Positions 1 to 45,500 of a stretch of 64,000 bases of DNA are shown in pieces. The stretch lies in assembly GCA_026745465.1 (NCBI GenBank), contig JACYXH010000278.1:3465529-3529528 (forward strand). The letters are read 5' to 3'. Within the stretch, counting starts at the first letter, position 1. Each line of letters opens with the position of its first letter. Under the pieces are notes generated by a model, which was not told the origin of the DNA, did no database searches, and worked only from the letters and a program-made list of their open reading frames with translations. Made by a program: the position numbers and the translations under genes. The stretch comes from Lota lota. Lineage: Eukaryota > Chordata > Actinopteri > Gadiformes > Lotidae.

Positions 1-1128
1 AATTAGAACACTTCATGCCCCCCCCCCCCCCCCCCCCCCCCATATATCTTTAATAAAGAAGGTCAGTCTTCAATTCCTCCAATAGTGTCAGACCCTCTAA
101 ACAGTACCATGACATTCTCTTAAAACTATAAATAATTAAAATAAAAAGCGAATTACTTCTTGTGTCTGCAAAACCACTATGTATTAAGAAATACCCAGGG
201 AACCAAAACAGAGTTGAAAGGATAACAAATCATTACAGGGCAATTCTGGCAACACAGTAGTCAAATCACAGAGGTAGGCAAAGAATGAAAATCGACAATT
301 TGCCACATGACACAAAAGGAAGAAAAATGGCATCACGCCTACGCTTCTGTTTAATTCCTCAAAAAGATTCCCGTTAAAACATTTAAAAACCCTCTCTTGC
401 TGGGTTGAACGCTGTACAGAAGCTCTTGGAATGGACAGTGCAAGTGGCAAAATAAACTCAGAAAAAGAAAGGCAGGCATCTCCCCTCATTGAGGTCACGC
501 CACTCTGAACGACAGCCAATGGCAGCTTCAACTTCCTGTTGCACCACCGAGGACTAACCAACCACAAGTTAACTAGGCGTGAGAACTATTAAGCATACAC
601 AGAACGTTCATATTGGGAGGCTGTTGGTAGATCAGAGAGAACTGCTTAGTAGTTGTGATGCTCTGCTGTTGACCACCATCAAACTGAAGTTGAGCTTCAA
701 ATGTATTATTTCAGCTGTGTATGTATATGTATTTACACACGCACAAATGTAACATAACAACCTTCAAAACGTTACATGTTCCTCCGGTGTTAGACCAAAA
801 TGTTGTGAAGTTGTATGAGTTTGTGTCAAAATTAGGTTTGTGGGTGTTTATTGATGGTTGCCTCGTTTTTGAGTCAATAGTGTAAATGGAAGTGCTAACT
901 TGAAGCATCCAAACGGCACGGCTGCCAGCTGTCTGGCTGGCGTCGTTCTCTTTTGGTCATCTAATAATGCAAACAGCAAGGAGCAACCTGGTGAGGTGGC
1001 AGAGCCCCCAGGCAGTCAAAGGTCAGATCGCAGCAGACGTGCGGTTCTGGATTCTTTCCTTTGACCCACGGTGCTGACAGGTAACACGATGGAAGTCAGT
1101 GCTCCTTCACTTATAAAACACTCAGATG

Positions 1129-1219
<91 letters not shown>

Positions 1220-2464
1220 TGGTGGGGTGGGGGGGGGGGGGGGGGGGGGGTGGGGGGGGAGTGCTGAGTCCTGTCCTGTTGAATCAGGCGGCTGGCTACC
1301 GTCTGCAGGAGCAGAACGCTGCATGAGTCAGTCACTCATGTCAACGTGTGTGTTGTGTTGTGTGTTCAGTGTTTTGACAACCCGATGGAGAGTGCTTTGC
1401 TGTGCTGGGCTGGGCGAATGAATGAACAGGGGGCTGTCTGTGAGAGATTGGATTACAAGCGGTGCCTGGTGCTCTGTATTAATCTGGGAGTGTCTGAGAG
1501 CTAACGGTGCGCTGACCAACGCCCCAATTAGTTTGGCCCGTGGTGGGTCAATGAACGAGGTGAAAGAGGTCCCATGTCTGTGCTATTTTAGTCCTGCATC
1601 AGAACCATAGTCTGCCAAATAAAAAATAAAAAGACCTAATCAAGGGTACTTGTCTGTGTGTGGATTAGCCGTTATTTTCTTTTGGAGGGGGGGGGGGGGG
1701 GGGGGATTTTCCAAATAAAAATGTGTAGTAAGAGTAACTGGAAGCATTGGACTTTTCAAATGTGCAAACGTTCAGCTCCAGCATACGGGCTGCATAGAAC
1801 AGGTGATCAGACTTTTTTCTTTTTTTTTTCTTTTTTACAATATTTGATTTATCTAACATTAGCATTGAAATCAATTTGTACATGTCGCATAGCATGTAGG
1901 TCCTGTTGAGTTTACACCTTAGTTATATATATATATATATATATATATGTAATATTATATATAATAATATAATTAGGACTGAGAAAACACATTTCTCATG
2001 TGATTACGACAATTACTACAATATTACCATTTTTTAACCATGGCCAGGTTAGACTTTTTGTAAACAAACAAAAGAAATAACAGTTATAATTAAGATTTAA
2101 ACATTTAAATGTGTTACCTCTTAAATTCAATCTCATCTTCTATCAGTGACTACTCATATTTTACATTAAACTACGTTGAGAGACATGTAGTCTACTTTAC
2201 GCAAAGTGTGAAATTCTTGTCACCATGACATTGTCAAACAAGAGCGGTAAATCTTGAAGCAAACATCCACTTCAATGGTGAATCGATCAGGACCACAGCG
2301 TGAAGCTGGCCTGTGAGATTGCGGTCTTGTCGGTGGAGTGTGTGTGGGGGGAAAATTGTGGGTCAGTGCATGCTCAGGTATGTGTGTGTGTGTGTGTGTG
2401 TGACTATGGAAAGCTTGGGGGGGGGGGGGGGGGGGGTTGTGAAGTGTCAACAATAGAAATGGTT
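1..2464. other. Flank and probable 3' UTR of kat7, rich in simple repeats
   Basis: No supported protein gene. Contents: poly-C 18-41; (TG)n 1132-1218 running into a G-run at 1229-1259; poly-G 1687-1705; an (AT)n patch near 1925-1950; (TG)n 2381-2402; poly-G 2417-2436, which ends only about 29 bp from the kat7 stop codon. Open frames here are translations of repeats or unconserved sequence. The part nearest 2464 is probably kat7 3' UTR. Confidence 0.5.
847..852 (-). terminator. Candidate poly(A) signal of kat7
   Basis: AATAAA on the minus strand, about 1.6 kb past the kat7 stop. I saw no other perfect minus-strand hexamer between it and the stop codon. No GU-rich element was verified, so this is only a candidate. 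Confidence 0.3.
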
Positions 2465-18846
<16,382 letters not shown>

Positions 18847-19349
18847 TTTAAATAAGGTGGTGTCACACGTTTGGAAGATCCTTTAAATCCGATGTACGGA
18901 ACTTTACCCCAAGCAATGGATTATAACTGCGCGAACCATAGGACTTAAAACATTATCTAACCCGTGTTAGAAAAAGCAACAAATTCTCCGCACTTGGTTT
19001 CGGTGCAGAGCGCATGCGCAGAGGTTGTGTGTGTCCAGTGGTAAAATGCAGCCGTGTGGAAACCAAGCGCGTCCGCGGTAGATACAGACGGCTAGCAGCA
19101 CTGCGCTAAGGACTAGCATGTGAAGTATAGATAAGACCTGACAAGAACAAGTTTGTGAGGAATTACTGATACGTCTGTTCGCTATTTCTTGCAGGAGACT
19201 ATTTTTAAATCGAGTTTAGCTAGCAACGGCGGAATGTTCCTGTAGATAACTGCACATTGCACTTGAACTTAAGATCCCAGGCATTTTCCAACTTGTCTCT
19301 ATTCTGTTGTCACTGCATGACAATTGATCATCTGATTTGCAACACTATT
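18847..19349. promoter_or_regulatory. Bidirectional kat7 / aldh16a1 promoter
   Basis: Only 503 bp separate the divergent start codons of kat7 (minus) and aldh16a1 (plus). The stretch holds CpG-containing sequence and a perfect NRF1-type palindrome, and I saw no TATA box close to either start. Shared control of the two genes is an inference from this geometry. Confidence 0.7.
19010..19019. promoter_or_regulatory. NRF1-type site GCGCATGCGC
   Basis: Perfect palindromic match to the NRF1 core (GCGCAYGCGC). It lies about one third of the way from the kat7 start to the aldh16a1 start, as is typical of TATA-less bidirectional housekeeping promoters. Confidence 0.6.
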
Positions 19350-33819
<14,470 letters not shown>

Positions 33820-33830
<11 letters not shown>

Positions 33831-34030
33831 GCTCCACCTCCACCAACATCACCACCTAGGCTGGACCCCCACCATCATAATCACCACCACCACCTAGGCT
33901 GGACCCCTACCAACACCACCACCTAGGCTGAACCCCCATCAACACCACCACCTCAGTTGGACCTCGACCAACATCACAGCCACCACCACCTAGGCTGGAC
34001 CTCCACCAACACCACCACCTAGGCTGGAGG
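33820..34030 (+). repeat. Minisatellite across the aldh16a1 stop codon
   Basis: Units of the form CACCTAGGCTGGACCCCCAC plus CAACACCAC, about 29-45 bp long, repeat roughly six times. The first unit contains the aldh16a1 stop (GCC TAG GCT), so the repeat starts in the last codons and fills the first 200 bp of the 3' UTR. Confidence 0.8.
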
Positions 34031-35538
34031 GAGATCCAGAGAGTAGGAAGGAAGGGTTTGAGGGAGGGAGCAGGATTTTAGAGGATTCATAATGGGCCTC
34101 AGTTCTGAAGCCATGGAAATCCACTGTCATTGCCTTGGTGAAATTGTAAAATCCCCCACCCCCAGAAAGAAATAATAATTATGTGAAGCACTTAAAATAG
34201 ACAGGCAGGGGAGGTAAGGGTTACCAAGTTTAATATTTGTTATTATTGAGGAGAGTGTATGGAGATATTCAAATGCTTCTGCTTATGTCTAGATCATGGC
34301 AAATGCTCACCCTAAAATCATTGAATATTAATGAGTTATTCAGAACAAAATACAGTTTGGCCCAAAAGATCACAGCGGCATTCCTAAAAATTTGGAAATT
34401 AGATTAGTTCCTATATCATTTGGTGCATAAGGTTCTGTAGCAATGTCCAATTTACTACACGCCACCTAGGTGGCTTTTCCCACTCCACCTAGGTGACTTT
34501 CCTCGGGCTCCTCCAAACCAATTGGACACAGGGTGGTGAGGTTGAAAATCCGGTTTATTGTTAAGGTTGAATGGAATGAGGCATGCAGCTGGTGCTCCAT
34601 GCTGCCATGCCGGAGAACTCTCCCTGAGTGTGTGTGGTGATGGCTGGTTTAACCTGTGCACACTGATTGCTCAATGTGCAACAGGTGTGCAGCCCCAGAG
34701 TCCAATCAGTCTGACTCGGGCCAGGTGAGGCTGCTTAAACCAGCCACCATCCACACACACTCCCACAGGTTCCATTTCTCATGTTTTGTGAAACTTGTTT
34801 GAAGATTTAAAAAAAATCCATATTTGCATATGTATTATGATATATCACATAAATACTAGTCCTTTTTAGTTAACGTTTTCAATACCACCCCAATTATGAA
34901 GAAGTTACCTCTGCAAGTGTTTGACAGAATAATACAATTGTAATATCTGTAGAGACTTTGTTGCAATCTTGGCAGTTAACGTTCTATCTCTCTTGTATTC
35001 CAGCCTTCTGCTTGTTTGGCACAGCATTTCTTCTACTGTATACTTTCCAGTGAAAGAACTTGCTTTGGTAGCAGTCGTTGGCAGTACGAGAGAACCTATT
35101 TATCTATCTTGGTGTGAAATAGAAATTAAGAACGCAGTAAACTATATTTTCTCGTATATTCGTCCTGTAAAGAAAAAACGATCGGCTCCAAACCTGTATG
35201 TCCTAGCCATTAATGCCTTGTAGTTCACTTTATATAAGCAGTGTTTTCTTTCTTAGTTACAATAATTCTTGGCACTGAACAATGTGATACTGTAATCTTT
35301 AGCCAGAGAACTACATTCATAGTTTGATGGAAGTAACATTCCGGGAACGCACTTTTAAAGTGTTTCGAAACTTGTGAAAGCCATGCCTTCTATTAAATGT
35401 TTGTTTTTTAAATCAAATACGTTATAAAATGTGCTGCATCACATTAGTCTAAGAGCTAATAATAAAGAGCTGATTAAGAAATGAAATTGCTCTTGTTGCC
35501 TTTGCTTTTTAAGATACGTTGGGAACTGTATACCTTTA
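33831..35538. other. aldh16a1 3' UTR and intergenic sequence
   Basis: After the stop-codon minisatellite comes unremarkable AT-rich sequence. At 34460-34500 GCCACCTAGGTGGC forms a palindrome, followed by CCACCTAGGTGAC. At 34740-34770 there is a short repeat-like patch. A plus-strand AATAAA at 35461-35466 is a possible distal poly(A) signal for aldh16a1. I see no protein gene. Confidence 0.4.
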
Positions 35539-35716
35539 CTTATATTTGTATTCCTATACGTGATGACCTGACATGATACGTGATACGTGACACCCAATCC
35601 GGTTGACTTTTTACCTCCTGTTTTTCTTTCTTATCCCTCTTGTTCTCTCTCTCCTGCTGACACTTACACCGACACACTGACAAGATCAAAAAGGATAGCC
35701 TTTGTGCCGCAAAAGT

Positions 35717-35768
35717 CCTGAGTCACAGCCATGACAAAGCAAAATCTTCAGCAGACCATGACTCAGCA
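35717..35768 (+). promoter_or_regulatory. ARE/MARE/AP-1 cluster upstream of ferritin copy 1
   Basis: Within 52 bp lie TGAGTCA (AP-1 like), TGACAAAGC (fits the ARE core TGACnnnGC, 35732-35740) and TGACTCAGCA (ARE and half-MARE, 35759-35768). Vertebrate ferritin genes are induced by NRF2 through such elements (established). Function here is inferred from motif matches about 1.45 kb upstream of the TATA box. Confidence 0.5.
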
Positions 35769-37057
35769 TTTACACTTAAACACATGACTACTAGACGTTA
35801 TTCTCACTTGACAAAGCACAAAATGACTGTGAAAAATGTCTCACCGTACTTCTAAAAAAACAAGAACAGAAAGTATTCTGTTCTTGTACTGGACTGTGGT
35901 AGAGATCTCTGAATAGAAATGGCTTCAGTTAGTCTAATGTTTACTGTGCCTTTTGACTTGTGTCTCACTTGGCTGTTATATAAATGAGGATTATAAAAAT
36001 ATACAAGTCATGACATGTCTGGCTGGTTTAGTTGAGTAAAGTCAATAGTAAGTTGCCATGAGGCTCTACAGTCAAAAGTATTAAAGCCACAATAATGACT
36101 TCCCTCCACTCCGGCTCTATGCGTATCACCTCCTGTGTTATTACTCAGAGAGGATCTTCGGCAACATAAAACAAGAACACAACCCCATATTTATATTATC
36201 ACTAGCCTTTTGTTTTTATAGCCATCGGTCAGTGCTGTCTCCATCCAGCACCTGCCTATCCCCCAGGCGCTCCAACTCCCCCCCCCTGCCCCCCGCCCCC
36301 CAACCCCTCCCCATTGTCACTGGGCCACCATACAGTTTGTCCTTACAAGCCATGTGATTTGGCACTTTATCATATCTGTTGTTAAACAAAGAAACAAACC
36401 ACAGCACTTTTTATTTTCACCATGGTATTTGTGCCACTTGTTGATAATGCTAGAGAAGCAAGCCAGTTTATGATGATAGGCCTATTCAGTCTGCATCGTT
36501 TTGCAACACTGTTCTTTAGTGAAGTTGTAAAACCATATAACAGAAACTCACCATCTGATAGTGTGACGTGAAATGTAGGACATTGTTAATTTCGCAGGCT
36601 CATTATCCACAACCTATCCACCTTATATGGTCTCTTTCCCTTCTCAGATGATCCTGCGATACGTTTTTAACATTTAACACATTACGAGAATTCAAGACAG
36701 TAGGACTAACCCTAACCTTTTGTAGTAACAAAAGGTCTGTGGTATTGGGTAACAGGCCTACAACTGCAATACACAGACCCATTAATTGGAAAAACACCTT
36801 ATCAGTAGTCTTTCAAATAGCAGATTACACTCTATGGATGTATTAAAAAAGGGTTAGTTTAGTTTAGTTTATTATTTTTTTACTTCAAAATAATTTACCT
36901 AAGGATTAGGCTAGTTTGAATAATATTCCAAGATATTTGACCCTTAGAAAAAAACAATCACCTCGTGATATGTTGCTCGGTGGCACCATTCCTCTTAGAC
37001 AGCCCGCCCATTTCCTGCTCAGCTCGTGACTTGGTTGGCCCTGAAGTGCGTAGTGCG

Positions 37058-37190
<133 letters not shown>

Positions 37191-37214
37191 TGCATGCATG
37201 CGTGAACTCCAGCC

Positions 37215-37220
37215 TATAAA
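37215..37220 (+). promoter_or_regulatory. TATA box of ferritin copy 1
   Basis: TATAAA, 50 bp before the iron-responsive element and 213 bp before the ATG. This spacing allows an IRE close to the cap, where it must lie to block translation. Confidence 0.75.
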
Positions 37221-37264
37221 TGCAGAGAGCACTCCGAGTCGACTTCACACCGAAGGGAAGAGAT

Positions 37265-37290
37265 CTTGCTTCAACAGTGATTGAACGGAA
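37265..37290 (+). promoter_or_regulatory. Iron-responsive element, ferritin copy 1
   Basis: TTCAA-CAGTGA-TTGAA (37270-37285) forms a perfect 5-bp upper stem with the canonical CAGUGN loop, and a bulged C lies immediately 5' of the stem. The lower stem (GATCT with GGAAC) has one mismatch. IRP1/2 binding here blocks ferritin translation when iron is low (established). Confidence 0.9.
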
Positions 37291-37432
37291 CTTCTTCTTT
37301 CATCCCTGCTTTGACTTCGTTTCGATTAACTTCAATCGACAACCCCAACTTATTTAAAACCTGAAATCTATATAGAAACAGATACGTCTATTTTTCTACT
37401 CTTTGTTAAGAAAACTAACAAACGCCAGCAAA

Positions 37433-38724
<1,292 letters not shown>

Positions 38725-38795
38725 AAGGCCCAAGTCTCTTGATAACAGGCTTTTCTCTCTTAAATGCACATCTCGATTCGGTCTTTATCTCTTAG

Positions 38796-38913
38796 AATAA
38801 AGATGGCATGGTTATTGTCACTATATGGAAAAAAAAAATCGTAAGGGTATGAGGATTCTCATTTGAGCTGTAAGATCTCCTTCCCAAACGTCTTTCTGAA
38901 CTGTCTGAATAAA
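38796..38913 (+). terminator. Poly(A) signals of ferritin copy 1
   Basis: Two AATAAA hexamers (38796-38801 and 38908-38913), 72 and 184 bp after the stop. Both are conserved in copy 2. Confidence 0.7.
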
Positions 38914-40458
38914 GTACTTTGAGCTGGAGTTTGGTGTCCGTGGTTTCTTTTGACCAACATAATAGTACCATACAGTTGGAAAGCTAGCTTATGTAATCAA
39001 ATGGGTTTGAAATGTGCTATGACCAAATGAAGGACGCCAGCCAATCTAAATGGAATAAAACAGACTCATGATGGCTTAGGGGTGTAACTGCAAAGCCTAC
39101 TGGGAGCGCTGTACCATGAGGAACAAAGTGGCTTATGTTCTCCACTGAACCAAGCATTTGTCTCATATCAACACTATATATCATGTTTTAACTGCTTGTG
39201 AGGCAGCTTATGGAGAGCGAGGAGCGAGACGGTAGCAGATGAGGAGAGATGGCAGCAGATGCAGTTAAAGCACTGCATGAACTATATCTGAAATTCATTG
39301 TGTGTGTGAGGGAACTGAATGAATATTCCAATAACCAAATGTTAACAAATACATTTATTGATTTTCTTTAGTCTGGCACTGTATGTCAATACATGTAACA
39401 ATTTTCAATGATTTCAACATCTGTCAAGGTTGCAGAATGCATTTGAAAGCATCAAAACATTCCCTGGGGACGATCCCCCCGGATCCCCTTACAAAGGTCC
39501 GAGCAGAGCCCAGAATGTCCTCAAATCATAGAAACCCCCATGCATGATGATACAAGGATGACCCAAGTTGTCCGTAGAGGTGACATTGGTTAGTTTATCG
39601 CCGTTAAATACAATCAGATAAGACTTAGATATTTTCATGAACAGGGCATTCCATGGATAGCCTGGAGACCGTCCTGATCACGTGACCTCACGTTCTTTTA
39701 CACTCTATACGGTCAGTCTGGACCTCTAGCCACTCGCATACATTTCATGAAATTGAAAACAGCTTCCATAGTATGAGAGTAGCCTGCAAATAAGGTGGTT
39801 TGAACATTGTGCAATCATTAACTATTTCATAGTCAGCGCCAGACAGAAAAGCGCCAGACAGAAAAGCGCCTCCCAGCGTGCCGCACAGGAAATGACCCCT
39901 CATGTGTGAGAGGGATTATTACGTGACAATTAAATGTGCCTTTTCAATAAAATGTACTTGAGTGGGATGAAGAAAAACCTAATGGCGTTCTGCCATTGCA
40001 TTCAGCTCACAGGTCTTGGCTGTCTCTTTAATTCTGATCTTTTTCAGCTGTCATGGAATTAGTTGTAAACTGATTGACAGGTACAGTGTACATTTACTAT
40101 TTATGTTCTCCAATGATCATGGTAAACTGCATATGTCTAAGGACATTCCACATTAATGAGGAATCTATTTCAATTATCTAAATTAACCATACTATTGAGT
40201 GTGTAAATAGACTGAAGAGTCTTGTATACTCTTAAATTAGGCTAAGTTTTCAAAGTAGTCTACCTTGGACAGTAACACTGTATTAACACTTTTGGATGAA
40301 CCATTAGTTAGCTAGTCTTGACATAGCATGTCATCATGTGTTAACTAGGCCTCAAGTTACACACGATGATTAAAGATTTACCATGGAGAGTACCGCAGCG
40401 CTATCTGATCTATCTCTCCTCCTGTGTGTGTGTGTGTGTTCCGCTCAAATTACAATGA
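38914..40458. other. Downstream flank of ferritin copy 1
   Basis: No gene seen. The sequence is shared with copy 2. At 39650-39735 it contains only the left arm of an inverted repeat whose right arm survives in copy 2 (46784-46864). The stretch 39838-39870 repeats GCGCCAGACAGAAAA in tandem. Confidence 0.6.
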
Positions 40459-42024
40459 AAAAAACGATAGTTATGTTATTATAACTCTATGATTGTAGGC
40501 GTAGCCGTTTAGGCTTCGCCTTATGGGCTTGTCCCGTGCGCACACTCGCGTGCACTGAACATTTCAGCAATGCACCAATCAACGTGGGCACTGCCTCCAC
40601 GTTAATTTTTCAGCATTTGGAGGGTACAGCAGGTGGGAAACTAGACGGCTACGCCTACAATCATAGAACTAGAGTTATAATAACATAACTATCGTTATAT
40701 TTCATGTAGGCTACGCCGTCTAGGCGTCGCCTTATGGACTAAGGTGATGCTGCAAGCACGATAAATGTACTCCTGCTGGACCCAAGTCAACAATGACCTA
40801 GTCTTAGGGCACATCACACTCAATAAGCCGAAGATGTGCAAAACACAACAGCTAATAAAAAAAACCCCTCTTAACTCCTCCTAAGATCACGCAAAGCGAT
40901 GATCAAGAGAAAAAGAATGAGTCTGCAATCTCTGACTCAACCCGTATTTCATAGAACCATGATAAAAAGGGAAAGAGAAGCAGAGCAGCAAGGCTTCTGA
41001 GCCACTAGGCCCCTCATACACCGGGTGTGCTCGCCGGCAATGAATGCATGCGATAGACCAAAGTCACACCAGCACACGAATCACACATAACCCCTCTCAA
41101 TAAACGCACAACGGAGAAGAGACGAGGGTAGTATATTCATATCAATGGTTAGAGGACAGGATAATAGCAAAGCAGGTTACAACCCTTAACCAAAGCAAGA
41201 ATAACCGGTCACTCATAATCTCCATGCCGGGACACCACCAGGTGACAGCAGGGAGAGAGAAAAAGGAAGCTGAAGCGAAGAGCAACGTTACGAACCGTAA
41301 CAGCTCTGAGAGACAAGCCTATATCTAAGCCACAGGAGGGCCTCCCCGAATCCAACACAGAGTGGCCGAGTGAGCCCCTGGACATGTCTAACATGTTTAA
41401 AAAATGAAGCCGTATAGACGGCTTCGCGCGACGAGTCTTCAGCCCGCTCATGAAGCGCACGGGGACGCCAGATAGAAGCGGACGAACCCCCGGGCTGTGC
41501 TACGCCGTCTGGACGCCGCCCTGCAGCCATCAAGCTGAGGGGGAGGGAGAGGAGGGGAAGAGGAATGGACAAACAGGCGCAGGGCGCGGTCGGCCACAAA
41601 GGGCATAACTCTTTAAAGATGTGCCGCCGTTCGGTCGAACGGACTTTCAAATCTTTATTAGGGAAGGAAAAAGACGCTGGCCGGTCCCACGTGGGCGCCA
41701 GCTTCCGATGTCTCTGCCCCCTCGCCGCCTGACGCTGCTGCTGTGGTGGCGGTGGCGGTGGCGGTGGCGGCATCAGCGCTGGAGGCAGCGTCCTGGCCCG
41801 TTGAGAACGTGGGCGACCCCGCTTCCTTTCGGTCTGACAGATGTCCAACGTCGAGGTCATCTTCCTCTTCTTCACCAGGAGCCGCCACGGCGTCGAAAAG
41901 GTCGACTGCGTCAGCAAGCTCCACCGAAGGGGAAAAGAACAAGTGCCTCGATAGGAGCACCTCTCGAGGCAAGGCGATGCAGGTGGCGCAGGAACCGGAG
42001 CCCGAAAACGCCGCCATGACACTT

Positions 42025-42061
<37 letters not shown>
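40459..42061 (-). mobile_element. Foldback/DIRS-like retroelement remnant between the ferritin copies
   Basis: The left part holds near-perfect inverted arms (about 40463-40510 and 40645-40690; ATAGTTATGTTATTATAACT and ATTGTAGGCGTAGCCGT) around about 150 bp, followed by another GGCTACGCCGTCTAGGCG block. The minus strand then has a low-complexity, acidic and Ala/Thr-rich open frame starting near 42017. Inverted ends plus a gag-like frame suggest a DIRS-type element, but this is a weak identification. It looks partial and broken, lacking any recognisable RT or recombinase. It ends at a poly-C run (42026-42061). Its age relative to the duplication is unclear. Confidence 0.4.
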
Positions 42062-42236
42062 ACACACACTTATAATGCTTATATTTGTAATCCTATACGT
42101 GATGACCTGACGTGATACCCAATCCAGTTTACTGTTTACCTCCCGTTTTCCTTATCTCTCTTGTTCTCTCTCTCCTGCTGACACCTACACCGACACACTG
42201 ACAAGATCAAAAAGGATAGCCTTTGTGCCGCAAAAG

Positions 42237-42290
42237 TGCTGAGTCACAACCATGACAAAGCAAAAATCTTCAGCAGACTATGACTCAGCA
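42237..42290 (+). promoter_or_regulatory. ARE/MARE/AP-1 cluster upstream of ferritin copy 2
   Basis: The same three sites as in copy 1: TGCTGAGTCAC (42237-42247, closer to a full MARE than in copy 1), TGACAAAGC (42253-42261) and TGACTCAGCA (42281-42290). All three cores are preserved between the copies. Confidence 0.5.
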
Positions 42291-43813
42291 TTTACACGTA
42301 AACACGTTATTCTCACTTGAGAAAGCACAAAATAATGAAAAGTGAGAAATGTCTCACCATACTTCTCTTGATTTAAAAAACTGGACTGTGGTAGAGATCT
42401 CTGAATAGAAATGGCTTCAGTTAGTCTAATGTTTACTGTGCCTTTTGACTTGTGTCTCACTTGGCTGTTGTTGTTATATAATAGAGGATTATAAAAATGC
42501 ACAAGTCATGACATTATTGGCTGGTTTAGTTGAGTAAAGTCCATAGTAAGTTGCCATGATGCTCTACAGTCAAAAGTATTAAAGCCACATTAATGACTCC
42601 ACTTCGGCTCTATGCCGTATCACCTCCTGTGTTATTATTCAGAGAGGATCTTCGGCAACATAAAACAAGAACACAACCGCCTATATATATATTATCACTA
42701 GTCTTTTTTTATAACCATCGGTCAAGTGCTGTGTCCATCCAGCTCCTAACCCCCAGGTGCTCCAACTCACCCCCCCCCCCCCCCCCCCCCCACCCCACTG
42801 CCACTTTATAATTTATACTGTTTGTCCTTACTTTAGCATTTACTTTAGCATTTCTTGTAGCATGTCCTTTGCATTACTTTAACACTACTTTGTATTGTAT
42901 TGTATTATATCTTGTATCTCTTCCTTCCTTGACTGCTGCTGTGCTGTAACACAATAACTATCTGAACTGTTTATTACACTGATAACCATGAACTCACTTG
43001 GGAGTGAACACGTCAGTGCTTGTCTGCCCCGGGAGAGCTATAAGTTGGTTGTTGTGGTTAGCTTGTATGGGGACAGCTAACATTTTGTAAATGGCCAATG
43101 TTTTATGTAGCCTACAAACAAAGAATGCACCAGCCATGTGATATGGCACTTCATCATATCTGTTGTTAAACAAAGGAACAAACCACAGCACTTTCTATTT
43201 TCACCATGGTATTTGTGCCACTTGTTGATAATGCAAGAGAAGCCAGCCAGTTTATGATGATAGGCCTATTCAGTCTGCATCGTTTTGCAACACTGTTCTT
43301 TAGTGAAGTTGTAAAACCATATAACAGAAACTCACCATCTGATAGTGTGACGTTAAATGAAGGACATTGTTAATTTCTTAGGCTCATTATCTACAACCTA
43401 TCCACCTTATATGGTCTCTTTCCCTTCTCAGATGATCCTGCGATACGTTTGTAACATTTAACACATTAATAATTCAAGACAGTAGGACTACTACAAATGG
43501 TCTGTGGTATTGGGTAGTCGGCCTACAACTGCAATACACAGGCCCATTAATTGGAACAACACCTTATCAGTCGTTTTTCAAACAGCAGATTACACTCTAT
43601 GGATGTATTAAATATATATATATATATTGTTTAGTATTTTTTTTACTTCAAAATAATTTACCCAAGGATTAGGCTAGTTTGAATAATATTCCAAGATATT
43701 TGACCCTTAGAAAAAAAAATCACCTCGTGATATGTTGCTCGGTGGCACCATTCCTCTTAGACAGCCCGCCCATTTCCTGCTCAGCTCGAGACACGATTGG
43801 CCCTGAAGTGCGT

Positions 43814-43814
<1 letters not shown>

Positions 43815-43905
<91 letters not shown>

Positions 43906-43907
43906 CG
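43815..43907 (+). repeat. (TG)41(CG)5 tract beside the ferritin copy 2 promoter
   Basis: Counterpart of the copy 1 tract but shorter, with about 83 bp of TG and 10 bp of CG, ending about 12 bp before TATAAA. The two genes therefore differ in this element's length and in its distance to the TATA box. Confidence 0.9.
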
Positions 43908-43919
43908 TGAACTCCAGCC

Positions 43920-43925
43920 TATAAA
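43920..43925 (+). promoter_or_regulatory. TATA box of ferritin copy 2
   Basis: TATAAA at the position equivalent to copy 1, with the same downstream sequence to the IRE. Confidence 0.75.
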
Positions 43926-43969
43926 TGCAGAGAACACTCCCAGTCGACTTCACACCGAAGGGAAGAGAT

Positions 43970-43996
43970 CTTGCTTCAACAGTGATTGAACGGAAC
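43970..43996 (+). promoter_or_regulatory. Iron-responsive element, ferritin copy 2
   Basis: Core TTCAACAGTGATTGAA at 43975-43990, identical to copy 1 including the 5' bulged C and lower stem. Both genes should therefore respond to IRPs equally. Confidence 0.9.
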
Positions 43997-44137
43997 TTCT
44001 TCTTTCATCCCTGCTTTGACTTCGTTTCGATTAACTTAAATCGACAACCCCGACTTATTTAAAACCTGAAATCTATATAGAAACAGATACGTCTATTTTT
44101 CTACTTTTTGTTAAGAAAACTAACAAACGCCAGCAAA

Positions 44138-45421
<1,284 letters not shown>

Positions 45422-45500
45422 AAGGCCCAAGTCTCTTGATAACAGGCTTTTCTCTTAAACCCACATCTCGATTCGGTCTTTAGATCTTGTTTCTACTTAG

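Noticed and set aside
41288-42065. A host gene on the minus strand (Pro/Ala-rich, about 135-244 aa)
   Set aside because: It has low-complexity composition, no introns, and overlapping frames on both strands, and it sits inside a repeat unit with foldback ends. Better explained as part of a broken element.
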